This document shows positions 55,222 to 63,504 of a stretch of DNA of 64,000 nt, piece after piece. The DNA is from Muriicola sp. Z0-33. GTDB taxonomy: Bacteria; Bacteroidota; Bacteroidia; Flavobacteriales; Flavobacteriaceae. The stretch covers positions 1-64,000 of the forward strand of contig NZ_JAFMPW010000011.1 of assembly GCF_026126425.1 (NCBI RefSeq). The letters are read 5' to 3'. How positions within the stretch are numbered: the first letter of the stretch is position 1; every line of letters starts with the position of its first letter. Made by a program: the position numbers and the translations under genes. The notes beneath the pieces were generated by a model that saw nothing but the letters and a program-made list of their open reading frames with translations, did not search any database and was not told where the DNA came from.

Positions 55222-55923
55222 TTAATTAAGGTGCTTTAGTATCTCAGTTATTTTGTTTACAGTTAGGTGGTTGTTGGTATATTGATCTATTGATACTTCT
55301 TCGTGTGCCCATGTGGTATGAAAGGGAACATGAATGGCTTGTGCTCCTATATTCACTATGGGTAATACATCTGATTTCAGCGAATTTCCAATCATTAGAA
55401 ATTCATTTACTGGCACTTCCAGATGCTCTAACAGATTAATGTAATTTTCTTCCTTTTTATCACTTAGTACTTCTACATGGTGAAAATATTTTGTCAGCCC
55501 GGATCTGTCTAATTTGCGCTCCTGATCCAGGAGATCTCCCTTGGTCAGTACAATTAATCTGTAGTCTTCTACCAATTGCTTCAGCACCTCTTCTACTCCA
55601 TGCAGTAGTTCTACCGGGCGGGCAATCATTTCTTTACCAAGATTCAAAATTGTTGTAATGGTTGCTAGGGGAACCTTATTGTCGGACAAATCCAGGGCAG
55701 TTTCAATCATAGAAAGTACAAAGCCTTTGATTCCGTAGCCATACAGTCTCAAATTCTGCATTTCCATTTTAAATAATTCCTGATCTATTTTATTCTTCGT
55801 TTCATAATTTTCCAGGAGGTCCGCAAATTTTTCTTCTGCCTCTCTAAAATAGGTCTCGTTTACCCATAAGGTATCATCGGCGTCAAAACCGATTACTTTT
55901 ATGTTGCTGTAATCTAAATCCAT
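55222..55923 (-). CDS. HAD superfamily hydrolase in the Kdo gene group
   Basis: 233 aa. HAD motif I is GFDADDTLW (nucleophile Asp14 and acid Asp16 by count), motif [10 protein letters not shown], the motif III lysine lies near KKEENY, and motif IV is [14 protein letters not shown]. The inserted helical cap is type C1. Its first ten bases overlap the end of kdsB and it ends 4 nt before the kdnB-like gene, so translation is probably coupled. It is not the small KdsC type; a sugar-phosphate phosphatase role in Kdo metabolism is inferred only from position. Confidence 0.82.
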   Translation of the reverse strand: MDLDYSNIKVIGFDADDTLWVNETYFREAEEKFADLLENYETKNKIDQELFKMEMQNLRLYGYGIKGFVLSMIETALDLSDNKVPLATITTILNLGKEMIARPVELLHGVEEVLKQLVEDYRLIVLTKGDLLDQERKLDRSGLTKYFHHVEVLSDKKEENYINLLEHLEVPVNEFLMIGNSLKSDVLPIVNIGAQAIHVPFHTTWAHEEVSIDQYTNNHLTVNKITEILKHLN

Positions 55924-56642
55924 GCTGCTTTCGCCCTTTCCAGATCTTCAGGGGTATCAATTTCAATACCACTGACATTTGTTTCAACCATTTTAATTTT
56001 TTTCCCATATTCCAAATACCGAATAGCTTCAATTTTTTCGGCTGCCTCTAAAGGAAGCATTGGTAATCTCCTGAAATCCATTAGTGCCCTTTTTCTAAAG
56101 GCATAAATCCCTTTATGCTTAAAATACGGGATATTTTTTGCTCCGGATCTCGGATATGGGATGGGGGAACGAGAGAAATATAAAGCAAAGTTTCTATTAT
56201 CCACAATAACTTTTACGGTATTGGGATTGTTTATTTCTTCTTCATTATCTATTGGCGTCATTAGAGAGGCAAGGTCTATCTCCTGCTCATCATCGTTTTC
56301 AAAAACTGCAAGTACACCGGCCAGACTTTTTTTGTCTGTAAAAGGTTCATCCCCCTGTACATTAACAATGATATCCGCGTTCATTTCCATTACCGCCTCT
56401 GCTATTCTGTCCGAACCACATTCGTGCTCCTCGATGCTCATAATAGCTTTACCTCCTGCATTTACAATGGTATCAAAAATAATCTTGCTATCTGTTACAA
56501 CATATACCTGATGAAATAACTTAGTTTTCAATGCCGCCTCATAGGTTCTTAGAATCACAGGTTTTCCAGCCAAATCCTCCATCAACTTGCCAGGAAATCT
56601 GGAAGCTGCATAACGCGCCGGGATCATTGCTATGATATTCAT
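55914..56642 (-). CDS. kdsB: 3-deoxy-manno-octulosonate cytidylyltransferase (CMP-Kdo synthetase)
   Basis: 242 aa, usual size. N-terminal nucleotide-binding loop [20 protein letters not shown], then [12 protein letters not shown] with the conserved Asp-Glu, [11 protein letters not shown] and [13 protein letters not shown] near the end. It activates Kdo (or Kdo8N) as the CMP sugar for lipid A core assembly in the cytoplasm. It lies 21 nt downstream of the DUF4126 gene and overlaps the HAD gene by 10 nt. In Shewanella the KdsB enzyme prefers Kdo8N; which substrate applies here is unknown. Confidence 0.95.
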   Translation of the reverse strand: MNIIAMIPARYAASRFPGKLMEDLAGKPVILRTYEAALKTKLFHQVYVVTDSKIIFDTIVNAGGKAIMSIEEHECGSDRIAEAVMEMNADIIVNVQGDEPFTDKKSLAGVLAVFENDDEQEIDLASLMTPIDNEEEINNPNTVKVIVDNRNFALYFSRSPIPYPRSGAKNIPYFKHKGIYAFRKRALMDFRRLPMLPLEAAEKIEAIRYLEYGKKIKMVETNVSGIEIDTPEDLERAKAAWI

Positions 56643-56663
56643 TGTAGATTGTTTTGAAACTTG

Positions 56664-57233
56664 CTATGTCTTGGCTCTGGGCCTTAACTTTCTATAGATT
56701 GCAAAGATGATGATCAAAATTATGATAACCAAAATTGCGGCCAAAACTGGTGCAAAAATTGAAGCCACCGTAACTACTGCTGCCGTACTTGTTTCTACAG
56801 CAGACACCACCGGATTTCCCAAACCTCCTGTAGAGGCAGTGGAAACCAATCTTCCCGAAGCCGAAGCACCTTTAATGGCCGAAGCCGTCCCACCACCGGC
56901 AATTATTGCAAGAGACCAGGTTACCACCGGGTCCAGATTGGCAACGGTAGATACCATTACTGCGGTACCCGCTATTGCGGCAAGGGGTATTGCAATACTA
57001 TCCAGGAGATTGTCTACCCAGGGTATGAAATAAGCAAAGATTTCAATTACTGTTGCTACCCCTAAAGTAATTACAGCAGCAAGGCTGCCTACCCACTCCC
57101 AACTGTCATTAAGATCCCAAACTCCGAAATACGAAGCCAGACTTAAGGCAAATAGGGGTAGAAATACCCGGAAGCCTACAGATGCGGCCAAACCCACACC
57201 TAAAAAAATACTTATGATGGTCTCTGAAGTCAT
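56664..57233 (-). CDS. DUF4126 family membrane protein
   Basis: 189 aa with about four to five hydrophobic segments: about 5-35, 45-75, 80-110, 120-145 and a strongly hydrophobic helix 155-180 (ILVIIILIIIFAIY), with a basic tail RKLRPRAKT. Small-residue-rich helices with repeated GxxxG-like spacing (GLAASVGFRVFLP, TASAIKGASASGR) fit DUF4126, a family of inner-membrane proteins of unknown function. It has a -7 element at 57291-57298 and could lead the transcript into kdsB. Confidence 0.82.
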   Translation of the reverse strand: MTSETIISIFLGVGLAASVGFRVFLPLFALSLASYFGVWDLNDSWEWVGSLAAVITLGVATVIEIFAYFIPWVDNLLDSIAIPLAAIAGTAVMVSTVANLDPVVTWSLAIIAGGGTASAIKGASASGRLVSTASTGGLGNPVVSAVETSTAAVVTVASIFAPVLAAILVIIILIIIFAIYRKLRPRAKT

Positions 57234-57290
57234 CCTGAATAATTGTTTTATAAAAGCACTTAGGGCCGATTAATTTCGGAATACTACTTT

Positions 57291-57298
57291 CAAAAATA
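57291..57298 (-). promoter_or_regulatory. -7 promoter element for the DUF4126-kdsB-HAD-kdnB group
   Basis: Minus-strand TATTTTTG matches TAnnTTTG; start near 57284, about 50 nt before the DUF4126 start codon. No clear -33 element was found. Confidence 0.4.
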
Positions 57299-57327
57299 GT
57301 TCCAAACTAGGGCTTCACTAAAATAAG

Positions 57328-58767
57328 TTATTCCCCCCCAACAAAAAAATCGTTTTTAAAACCTATCAGGTAGAGTTTTTCCCTTGCCCTGGTCACAGCT
57401 GTATACAACCATCTGAGGTATTCTTTGTCTATGCCATTAGGCAGATAGGGTTGTTCAACAAACACCGTACTCCATTGCCCTCCCTGAGATTTATGACAGG
57501 TAATTGCATAAGAGAATTTTACCTGTAGCGCATTAAAGAATTTGTTGTTCTTTATTGCTAAAAATTTCTTGTAATTAGATTTCTCATGGGCGTAATCTTT
57601 CTGCACCTCCAAATAAAGCCTGTTGCCATCTTCATAAGGAAGAGAAGGAGTTTCGGCCATTATGGTGTCTAATATCAGTACGGTCTCAAAGGGTCTCTGG
57701 TTAGGATAATCTACCATCTGCACTTTTACCTCCGCAAATTTAAACCCGTATAATTCCTTAAATGCAAATATTTCTAATATCTCAATGATATCGCCATTGG
57801 CAATAAACCCGGCTTCAGAATTGGGCCGAAGCCAGAAATAGTTGTTTTTAACCACCATCATATAATCTCCCACCGCCAAATCGTTCTCCAGAAAAAGGAT
57901 TCTCTCCCTGATATTCTTATTATAAAGATTTGCGCGCTTATTGGAACGCACTATAAAAGCGGTCTCTTCACGGCCATGAAGCTGATAGGCCTCCTCTATG
58001 GCTTCTTGAATATCAAAACCTTCTACCAACCTTATTATATCTGTATAGGGATCTACATCGAACTGAAAAGCATCATAAAAATTCCCCTGAAGTTGTTCCC
58101 TGAGATTGGTGGCATTCATTAATATCCCCGAATCTTCAGATTGTCTTACCACCTCATCCAATTCCATAAAAACTACCTCCTTGTTGTAATTTCTAGCCAG
58201 TTTAGCCTCATCCAGGGCCGGACTTAAATCTAAATGCACCGGGGGTAATTGAGCGGTATCCCCTATGAGTATTAATTTGCAGTTGTGTCCGGAATATACA
58301 TACTGCAGCAAATCGTCTAAAAGAGAACCGTTCTCAAAAAGTTTGGAATCTGCAGGGGTATCCGGGATCATAGAGGCCTCATCAACAATGAAGATAGTAT
58401 CTCTGTGTTTGTTAGGTGCCATCACAAATTTTACGGCACCCCCCTTTTCCTTTTTAGGGAAGTAGATCTTTTTATGGATGGTAAAAGCTTTGGTATTGGA
58501 ATAATTGGACATCACTTTGGCCGCCCTCCCGGTAGGAGCCAAAAGCACCGCTTTCCTTTTTGTCTTCCAGAGGTTAGTTACAATATCTCCTACGATGGTC
58601 GTCTTACCTGTACCAGCAAATCCTTTTAACAAAAAGATTTCATCCCTGGTATCTGATAGAACAAAATTGGCCAATTTTTCTAATGCCACTTCTTGTTTTA
58701 TAGTTGGAAGGTGAGGAAATTTTTCCTTGAGAATCTTATAAAAAGAAGGGGCTGTAAGCGTAGTCAT
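57328..58767 (-). CDS. RecD-like superfamily 1B DNA helicase
   Basis: 479 aa. Motif I (Walker A) LLKGFAGTGKTTIV near 43-56, motif Ia APTGRAAKVM, motif II TIFIVDEASMIP, motif III LILIGDTAQLPPV, and near the C-terminus FSYAITCHKSQGGQW (motif V) and YTAVTRAREKLYLIG (motif VI). Size and motifs fit short Dda/Pif1/RecD2-like helicases that unwind with 5'-to-3' polarity. It is not RecBCD-associated here, so a general repair or replication-restart role is likely. It is divergent from the 58871 gene. Confidence 0.9.
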   Translation of the reverse strand: MTTLTAPSFYKILKEKFPHLPTIKQEVALEKLANFVLSDTRDEIFLLKGFAGTGKTTIVGDIVTNLWKTKRKAVLLAPTGRAAKVMSNYSNTKAFTIHKKIYFPKKEKGGAVKFVMAPNKHRDTIFIVDEASMIPDTPADSKLFENGSLLDDLLQYVYSGHNCKLILIGDTAQLPPVHLDLSPALDEAKLARNYNKEVVFMELDEVVRQSEDSGILMNATNLREQLQGNFYDAFQFDVDPYTDIIRLVEGFDIQEAIEEAYQLHGREETAFIVRSNKRANLYNKNIRERILFLENDLAVGDYMMVVKNNYFWLRPNSEAGFIANGDIIEILEIFAFKELYGFKFAEVKVQMVDYPNQRPFETVLILDTIMAETPSLPYEDGNRLYLEVQKDYAHEKSNYKKFLAIKNNKFFNALQVKFSYAITCHKSQGGQWSTVFVEQPYLPNGIDKEYLRWLYTAVTRAREKLYLIGFKNDFFVGGE

Positions 58768-58827
58768 AGGGCCTCAAAGATAATCAGGATTTTTGGGGGA
58801 AAAGCTTTTACGATTAAAAAAAAATTG

Positions 58828-58835
58828 TAGATTTG
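58828..58835 (+). promoter_or_regulatory. -7 promoter element for the 58871-rsmD operon
   Basis: TAGATTTG fits TAnnTTTG; start near 58842, about 30 nt before ATG 58871. The -33 region is A/T-rich without a clean TTTG at 19-21 nt. Confidence 0.5.
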
Positions 58836-58870
58836 TGATTAGCACTCAAAATAATTAACTCAACTAAGAA

Positions 58871-59521
58871 ATGAAAGTCGTAATTCAAATTGTTCTTTGG
58901 ATAGTATGTATTGTTCTAGGTTACCTTATCTATGGATCTGTAACAGGACCTATTGAATTTGCCAAGGTAAAACAAGAGCGTTATTCGCAGGTTATTGCAA
59001 AGCTTAAGGATATTAGAAATTCTCAGGAGGCATATAAAACTGTTACTGGTAAATACGCCAATGATTTTAACTCGCTTATAAGTTTTGTGGATACCGGAAA
59101 ATATACCATTACCCAACAAAGAGACTCTTCTTATATGGAATTTGATAAAGTGTATCAGATAGACCTTCTTAGAGAAGTTAAAATAATTGATACCCTGGGC
59201 TTTGTTTCTGTAAAAGATTCCTTATTCAAAAATGACGACCGCTACAAATCCATGATGAATGTGCCAGGTGCACAAGGAGGTGAGAAATTTACAATGAAAG
59301 CAGATGTGATTGATAAAAGTGGATACAGGGCACCTGTATTTGAAGCAAAAGTTGCTAAGAACGTTATTTTGGGAGATCAACCTGCAGATCTGCTAACCAG
59401 GGAAAATGCACAAATTAGTGTGGAAGAAGTCAATGGTAGCGAAATAAAAGTAGGTTCGCTAACAGAAGTGAGTACTAGTGGGAACTGGCCACCAATCTAT
59501 GACAAAAAAGGAGACCAATAA
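58871..59521 (+). CDS. Membrane-anchored protein of unknown function, pilin-like N-terminus
   Basis: 216 aa. One N-terminal membrane helix (about 4-24, VIQIVLWIVCIVLGYLIYGS), then a long helix with KVKQERYSQVIAKLKDIRNS and QEAYKTVTGKYANDFNSL. A hydrophobic helix continuing into an amphipathic helix with an EAYK-TGKY motif is like type IV pilins and pseudopilins, but no prepilin peptidase site (G-F/M-x4-E) is visible. The rest is beta-rich. It overlaps the DUF3822 gene by 23 nt and heads an operon that ends in rsmD. Function unknown. Confidence 0.75.
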   Translation: MKVVIQIVLWIVCIVLGYLIYGSVTGPIEFAKVKQERYSQVIAKLKDIRNSQEAYKTVTGKYANDFNSLISFVDTGKYTITQQRDSSYMEFDKVYQIDLLREVKIIDTLGFVSVKDSLFKNDDRYKSMMNVPGAQGGEKFTMKADVIDKSGYRAPVFEAKVAKNVILGDQPADLLTRENAQISVEEVNGSEIKVGSLTEVSTSGNWPPIYDKKGDQ

Positions 59522-60332
59522 TCCGGAGAATTCCCTGGATAATAGTTATCATAAATTGTCCATTCAGGTTAGCCTGAATGGACTTTCTTTTTGCGTTTTT
59601 GATACTATTGCCAATAGTATTCCGGTGAGCAAGCATATAGATTTTGGGAAAGAGCTATCTCCATACGAGGTTCAAAAGGAACTCAAAGAGCTGGTTGATG
59701 CCAGTAATATAGAGGACTACCGCTTTTCCGAGGTAGTGGTAATTCACAGAAACAATCTTTTTGGGCTGGTACCCAAAGCATTATTTAATAAGGAGGAACT
59801 ACCTAACTACCTTAAATTTAATACCAAAATACTAGCCAATGATTTAATAGCTTATGATGAGATTGAAAGTTATGACATGGTTAATGTATATGTTCCCTTT
59901 GTAAACATTAATAATTTCATTTACGATCTGTTCGGGGAATTTGAATACAAACACAATGGTACAGTGCTTATAGAGGCCTTGTTAAATACCCACTCTAATG
60001 GAAAAGAACCTATTTGTTATGTTCATGTCTCGGAACAGCAAATGGATATTACGGTACTCTCACAAAAGAAATTACTCTTCTACAATAGCTTTAAGTTCAC
60101 TACCAAAGAAGACTTTATATATTACTTGCTATTTACCCTTGAACAATTAAGCCTGGATACAGCAGCGGTGAAGCTACGCCTTTTTGGAGCCGTTGAAGAG
60201 ACCGATGAGATCTATGGCATTTGTTATGAGTATATACAACATTTATCTATTTTTATTCCTCCAAGTTCTAGCTATCCTATAGAAGGCATGGCCAATGACG
60301 CCATAGACTTTACTGTAATCAACGCTTTGTAA
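59499..60332 (+). CDS. DUF3822 family protein
   Basis: 277 aa from ATG 59499 (MTKKETNNPENSLDNSYHKL); an in-frame ATG at 59478 lies deeper inside the upstream gene and is less likely. It has the two-lobed beta-alpha pattern of this Bacteroidota family (LSIQVSLNGLSFCVFDTI at the start, YVHVSEQQMDITVLSQKKLL in the second half), which is related to actin-like ATPase folds; the phosphate-binding motifs are not obvious. It is typically encoded just before rsmD, as here, where the stop and next start share one base. Confidence 0.85.
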   Translation: MTKKETNNPENSLDNSYHKLSIQVSLNGLSFCVFDTIANSIPVSKHIDFGKELSPYEVQKELKELVDASNIEDYRFSEVVVIHRNNLFGLVPKALFNKEELPNYLKFNTKILANDLIAYDEIESYDMVNVYVPFVNINNFIYDLFGEFEYKHNGTVLIEALLNTHSNGKEPICYVHVSEQQMDITVLSQKKLLFYNSFKFTTKEDFIYYLLFTLEQLSLDTAAVKLRLFGAVEETDEIYGICYEYIQHLSIFIPPSSSYPIEGMANDAIDFTVINAL

Positions 60333-60874
60333 TGCGCATAATATCTGGCAAATATAAGGGCAGGCGTATCACAGCACCTAAAAAGTTACCAATAAGGCCT
60401 ACAACGGATATGGCCAAAGAAGCATTGTTTAATATTTTAAATAATTCTTATTACTTCGAAGATCTTGAAGTTTTGGATCTTTTTGCCGGGTCGGGGAATA
60501 TTAGTTATGAATTTGGCTCAAGAGGCGCTACAAAAATAGTGAGTGTTGATGCCAATTTTCGTTGTATTAAGTTTATTTCGGCCACAGCAACTGCATTAGA
60601 ATTAGAAATAGAAGCGGTTAAGAGCGATGTATTTGCCTACCTGGAAAAGACCACATCTAAATTTGACATCATTTTTGCAGACCCTCCATACGATCTGTCT
60701 CCCGATAAATTTGCTGAAATTCCTAAACTCACATTTGATAGAGCATTGTTACAAGAAGGGGGGGTGCTTGTTATAGAACACTCTAAACACACCGATCTCT
60801 CCCATCTGCATCATTTTACTCAACAACGGAAATACGGAGGTAGTGTATTCAGTTTTTTTGAAGCAGCACCATAA
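60332..60874 (+). CDS. rsmD: RsmD family 16S rRNA guanine-N2 methyltransferase
   Basis: 180 aa. It starts MRIISGKYKGRRITAPKKLPIRPTTD, the family's N-terminus. SAM-binding motif I is LDLFAGSGNISYEFGSRGA (about 50-68); the catalytic motif IV is FADPPYDL, with VLVIEHSKH later. It methylates G966 (E. coli numbering) of 16S rRNA. ATG overlaps the DUF3822 stop in TAATG, so translation is likely coupled. Confidence 0.95.
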   Translation: MRIISGKYKGRRITAPKKLPIRPTTDMAKEALFNILNNSYYFEDLEVLDLFAGSGNISYEFGSRGATKIVSVDANFRCIKFISATATALELEIEAVKSDVFAYLEKTTSKFDIIFADPPYDLSPDKFAEIPKLTFDRALLQEGGVLVIEHSKHTDLSHLHHFTQQRKYGGSVFSFFEAAP

Positions 60875-60903
60875 ATACTTTTATAGGGTTGGTATAAAAA
60901 AAA

Positions 60904-61214
60904 GCAGGTCATAAGCCGGATCCTGTATCCCCACCAAAGTGAGGCTCCTTATCATTTATCTGGACCTTTGGTTGCCCAAAAGCTCTAGCCGTCTACCCTT
61001 CAGCTCGGGCGTGCAACCCTCAAACACTGATATACATGACGTTGCACCACATAGAGTTTACCTGATTTCACTACAGCATTACCTGTACTTGCTTTCTGTT
61101 GCACTTGTCCGCCTCGCCAATGGCGAGTGACGGGTGTTACCCGCTATGTTGCACTGTGGTGTCCGGACTTTCCTCTCCCCGCCTGAATGGCGGATAGCGA
61201 TAAGGTGACCTGCC
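60904..61214 (-). ncRNA. rnpB: RNase P RNA, bacterial class A
   Basis: On the minus strand the conserved core GAGAGGAAAGTCCGGACACC is followed by CAGTGCAACATAGCGGGTAA and further P8-P11 and P12 segments. The 3' part ends GGATCCGGCTTATGACCTGC. The termini pair as P1 (GCAGGTC near 61214 with GACCTGC at 60910-60904), and a run of U follows at 60903-60896, serving as terminator. Length is about 311 nt. It processes the 5' ends of tRNA precursors. Promoter at 61228-61221. Confidence 0.95.
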
Positions 61215-61220
61215 GAAATA

Positions 61221-61228
61221 CAAAATTA
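61221..61228 (-). promoter_or_regulatory. -7 promoter element of rnpB
   Basis: Minus-strand TAATTTTG is a perfect TAnnTTTG match and ends 7 nt before the predicted RNase P RNA 5' end, exactly the expected spacing. Confidence 0.7.
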
Positions 61229-61293
61229 GTCTAATTGTTGATAAAAAAGAGTTTAATATATCTTAAAAAAAAGGCACAAACCATTGCTATTTC

Positions 61294-61301
61294 TATATTT
61301 G
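61294..61301 (+). promoter_or_regulatory. -7 promoter element of dnaX
   Basis: TATATTTG matches TAnnTTTG; start near 61307. The transcript would open with the 7-bp hairpin CCTCAGG-GGGTG-CCTGAGG (61309-61327) and reach the TTG start at 61350. Confidence 0.55.
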
Positions 61302-61349
61302 TATAAGACCTCAGGGGGTGCCTGAGGATTATGTTGTAATCTAGTTTAT

Positions 61350-63137
61350 TTGGAACCTTTTATTGTATCGGCCAGGAAGTACAGACCCCAGACATTTAAA
61401 GATGTTGTTGGGCAAGAGGCTATTACCAATACACTTACCAACGCCATTGAAAATAACCACCTGGCGCAGGCCCTGCTTTTTACCGGCCCCAGGGGAGTTG
61501 GCAAAACCAGCTGTGCACGAATCCTGGCAAAGCAGATAAATTCTGACGGTTCTGAGGCGGAAGATGAAGATTTTGCTTTTAATATTTTTGAACTCGATGC
61601 GGCCTCCAACAACTCTGTAGATGATATTCGAAGTCTTATAGATCAGGTGAGGATTCCTCCCCAGGTAGGCAAGTATAAGGTGTATATTATAGATGAGGTA
61701 CACATGCTTTCACAATCGGCATTTAATGCCTTTTTAAAGACCCTCGAAGAGCCTCCAAAGCACGCCATCTTTATACTGGCCACCACAGAGAAGCACAAAA
61801 TTATTCCCACTATACTGTCCAGGTGTCAAATATTCGATTTTAAGCGAATTACCGTGAAAGACGCTGCTGAATATTTAAAATATATAGCGGAGCAACAAGG
61901 CGTGGAAGCAGAGGATGATGCACTGCATATTATTGCGCAAAAAGCCGATGGAGCCATGCGCGATGCCCTCTCTATTTTTGACAGGGTAGTTAGTTTTTCT
62001 GGTAAGACATTAACGCGAAAAGCCGTAACAGAGAATCTGAATGTTCTGGATTATGACACCTATTTCGCTACCACCAACCTTATTCTTGAGCACAATATCC
62101 CGGAATTGCTACTTCTTTTAAACAATACCCTCGCCAAGGGGTTTGAAGGGCATCATTTTATTAACGGACTTGCCTCTCATTTCAGAGATCTGATGGTATG
62201 CAAACACGAGAACACCGTGCCTTTGCTAGAAGTTGGTGAAACGGCCAAAAAACAATATTTAGAGCAGTCTGCTAAAACTTCTGAAGATTTTCTCCTTAAG
62301 GCCATTGACATTGCCAACGATTGTGATCTGAAGTACAAGACCAGCAAAAACCAAAGATTATTGGTAGAGCTCACCTTAATGAAACTCGCCTCAATTAATT
62401 TTGACGAGCAAAAAAAAAATCCTAATTCCTTAGTTGAGGGTAAAACTAGCTTAATTCCCGCCTCCTATTTTAGCCAAATACAAGATCCGGAGCAACCAAA
62501 AGTTACTATCGATACAATATCGCCCTCAGTAGCCGGGGTACCTATTAGCGAGGTAGGCGAGAAAATCTCGGAAGAACAAGAGGAGCTCAAGGAACAATTG
62601 CCTGTGGCTGAACCCAATGATGATGATGTTTTGGTCTCAGAACCTCCAAAAAAAATAAGTATAAAGGAAAGGACCAAAAGAGTTTCCGGCTTATCACTTT
62701 CTAGTCTTAAAGCCAAAAAGGAACACGAGAAAATTAAAAAGGAAAATGAGATAGACGAAGCAGATTATCCTACGGCGCCATTTAAGGAAGAAGAAATGCA
62801 GCAGTATTGGGAAGAATTTGTTAAGAAACTGGATGACCAGGGCAGAAAGATCCTGGCCTCAAACTTAAATGTAGACCTGCCTAAATTAATAGACGAAACC
62901 ACCATTGGAATTGTACTTCCCAATTATACCATGAAAAAGGAAATTGAGCGAGAACAGCACGATCTGATGATGTACCTAAAGAAGAATCTCAATAATTATG
63001 CTATCACCCTCAAGGTGACGGTCAATGAAGAAACAGCCAAAAAGTTTGCCTTTACCCCGGAAGAGAAATACAACAAACTTCGGGAGAAAAACGCCACTAT
63101 AGATGTTTTGAGAAAGACATTCGACCTGGACCTATGA
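61350..63137 (+). CDS. dnaX: DNA polymerase III subunit tau/gamma
   Basis: 595 aa with a TTG start at 61350 (MEPFIVSARKYRPQTFKDVV matches the family). AAA+ domain (about 1-240): Walker A LFTGPRGVGKTSCARIL, Walker B YIIDEVHMLS, and the SRC arginine-finger motif ILSRCQIFDF. The usual four-cysteine zinc module between Walker A and B is absent. A collar domain III runs to about 350. An acidic/basic linker and a tau-specific C-terminal domain follow (460-595). A 10-A run (62410-62419) falls at codons 354-357, just at the gamma/tau boundary, with stops soon after in both other frames. The stop overlaps the converging TMEM220 gene. Confidence 0.95.
   Translation: MEPFIVSARKYRPQTFKDVVGQEAITNTLTNAIENNHLAQALLFTGPRGVGKTSCARILAKQINSDGSEAEDEDFAFNIFELDAASNNSVDDIRSLIDQVRIPPQVGKYKVYIIDEVHMLSQSAFNAFLKTLEEPPKHAIFILATTEKHKIIPTILSRCQIFDFKRITVKDAAEYLKYIAEQQGVEAEDDALHIIAQKADGAMRDALSIFDRVVSFSGKTLTRKAVTENLNVLDYDTYFATTNLILEHNIPELLLLLNNTLAKGFEGHHFINGLASHFRDLMVCKHENTVPLLEVGETAKKQYLEQSAKTSEDFLLKAIDIANDCDLKYKTSKNQRLLVELTLMKLASINFDEQKKNPNSLVEGKTSLIPASYFSQIQDPEQPKVTIDTISPSVAGVPISEVGEKISEEQEELKEQLPVAEPNDDDVLVSEPPKKISIKERTKRVSGLSLSSLKAKKEHEKIKKENEIDEADYPTAPFKEEEMQQYWEEFVKKLDDQGRKILASNLNVDLPKLIDETTIGIVLPNYTMKKEIEREQHDLMMYLKKNLNNYAITLKVTVNEETAKKFAFTPEEKYNKLREKNATIDVLRKTFDLDL
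62410..62419 (+). promoter_or_regulatory. A10 slippage-prone run inside dnaX
   Basis: Ten consecutive A. With one A added (or a -1 ribosomal shift) the frame reads K-K-K-S-stop, giving about 358 aa. With one A lost (or +1) it reads K-K-I-L-I-P-stop, about 360 aa. Either product keeps the ATPase and collar domains, like the gamma subunit. Confidence 0.6.
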
Positions 63138-63485
63138 TTTAGATCCAAACCGTATTCTCATGGCATATACAAGCATCACCACAGAAATAATTAAGGTGCC
63201 CAGGGCTTCCCTTCCTTTTTCTATGTTTACAATATCTCCTTCACCAATAGTAACTCCTTCAAATTGCTCCGGCCAATTCCAGAAAGTTCCTATAAGGTAA
63301 AGAACACATAATAGTGCCGCCAGGTTATAATTTAATTTGCCCATAAAGAAGAGTATAGATGCCAGGGCCGCTACTCCATAAATTAGATACCATATTAAGG
63401 CATCCGGGTCATTGTATTGTACCACGGCTCCATAAATAAACATGATCGAAAAAACTAGGGAAAGAATTTTGAATAAGGTCTTCAT
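63132..63485 (-). CDS. TMEM220-family small membrane protein
   Basis: 117 aa with four membrane helices (about 4-22, 30-47, 53-70 and 93-110). The signature FIYGAVVQYNDPDALIWYLIYG at 17-38 and GTFWNW after helix 3 fit the transmembrane-220 family found from bacteria to vertebrates, function unknown. Its stop overlaps the dnaX stop tail-to-tail by 6 bp. It lies 19 nt downstream of the phosphodiesterase gene on the same strand and is probably in its operon. Confidence 0.85.
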   Translation of the reverse strand: MKTLFKILSLVFSIMFIYGAVVQYNDPDALIWYLIYGVAALASILFFMGKLNYNLAALLCVLYLIGTFWNWPEQFEGVTIGEGDIVNIEKGREALGTLIISVVMLVYAMRIRFGSKS

Positions 63486-63504
63486 TGGTTCTCGGTTTTA
63501 ATTA

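Noticed and set aside
59478-59498. Upstream start for the DUF3822 gene
   Set aside because: Adds seven residues inside the upstream gene; ATG 59499 gives a more usual N-terminus and shorter overlap.
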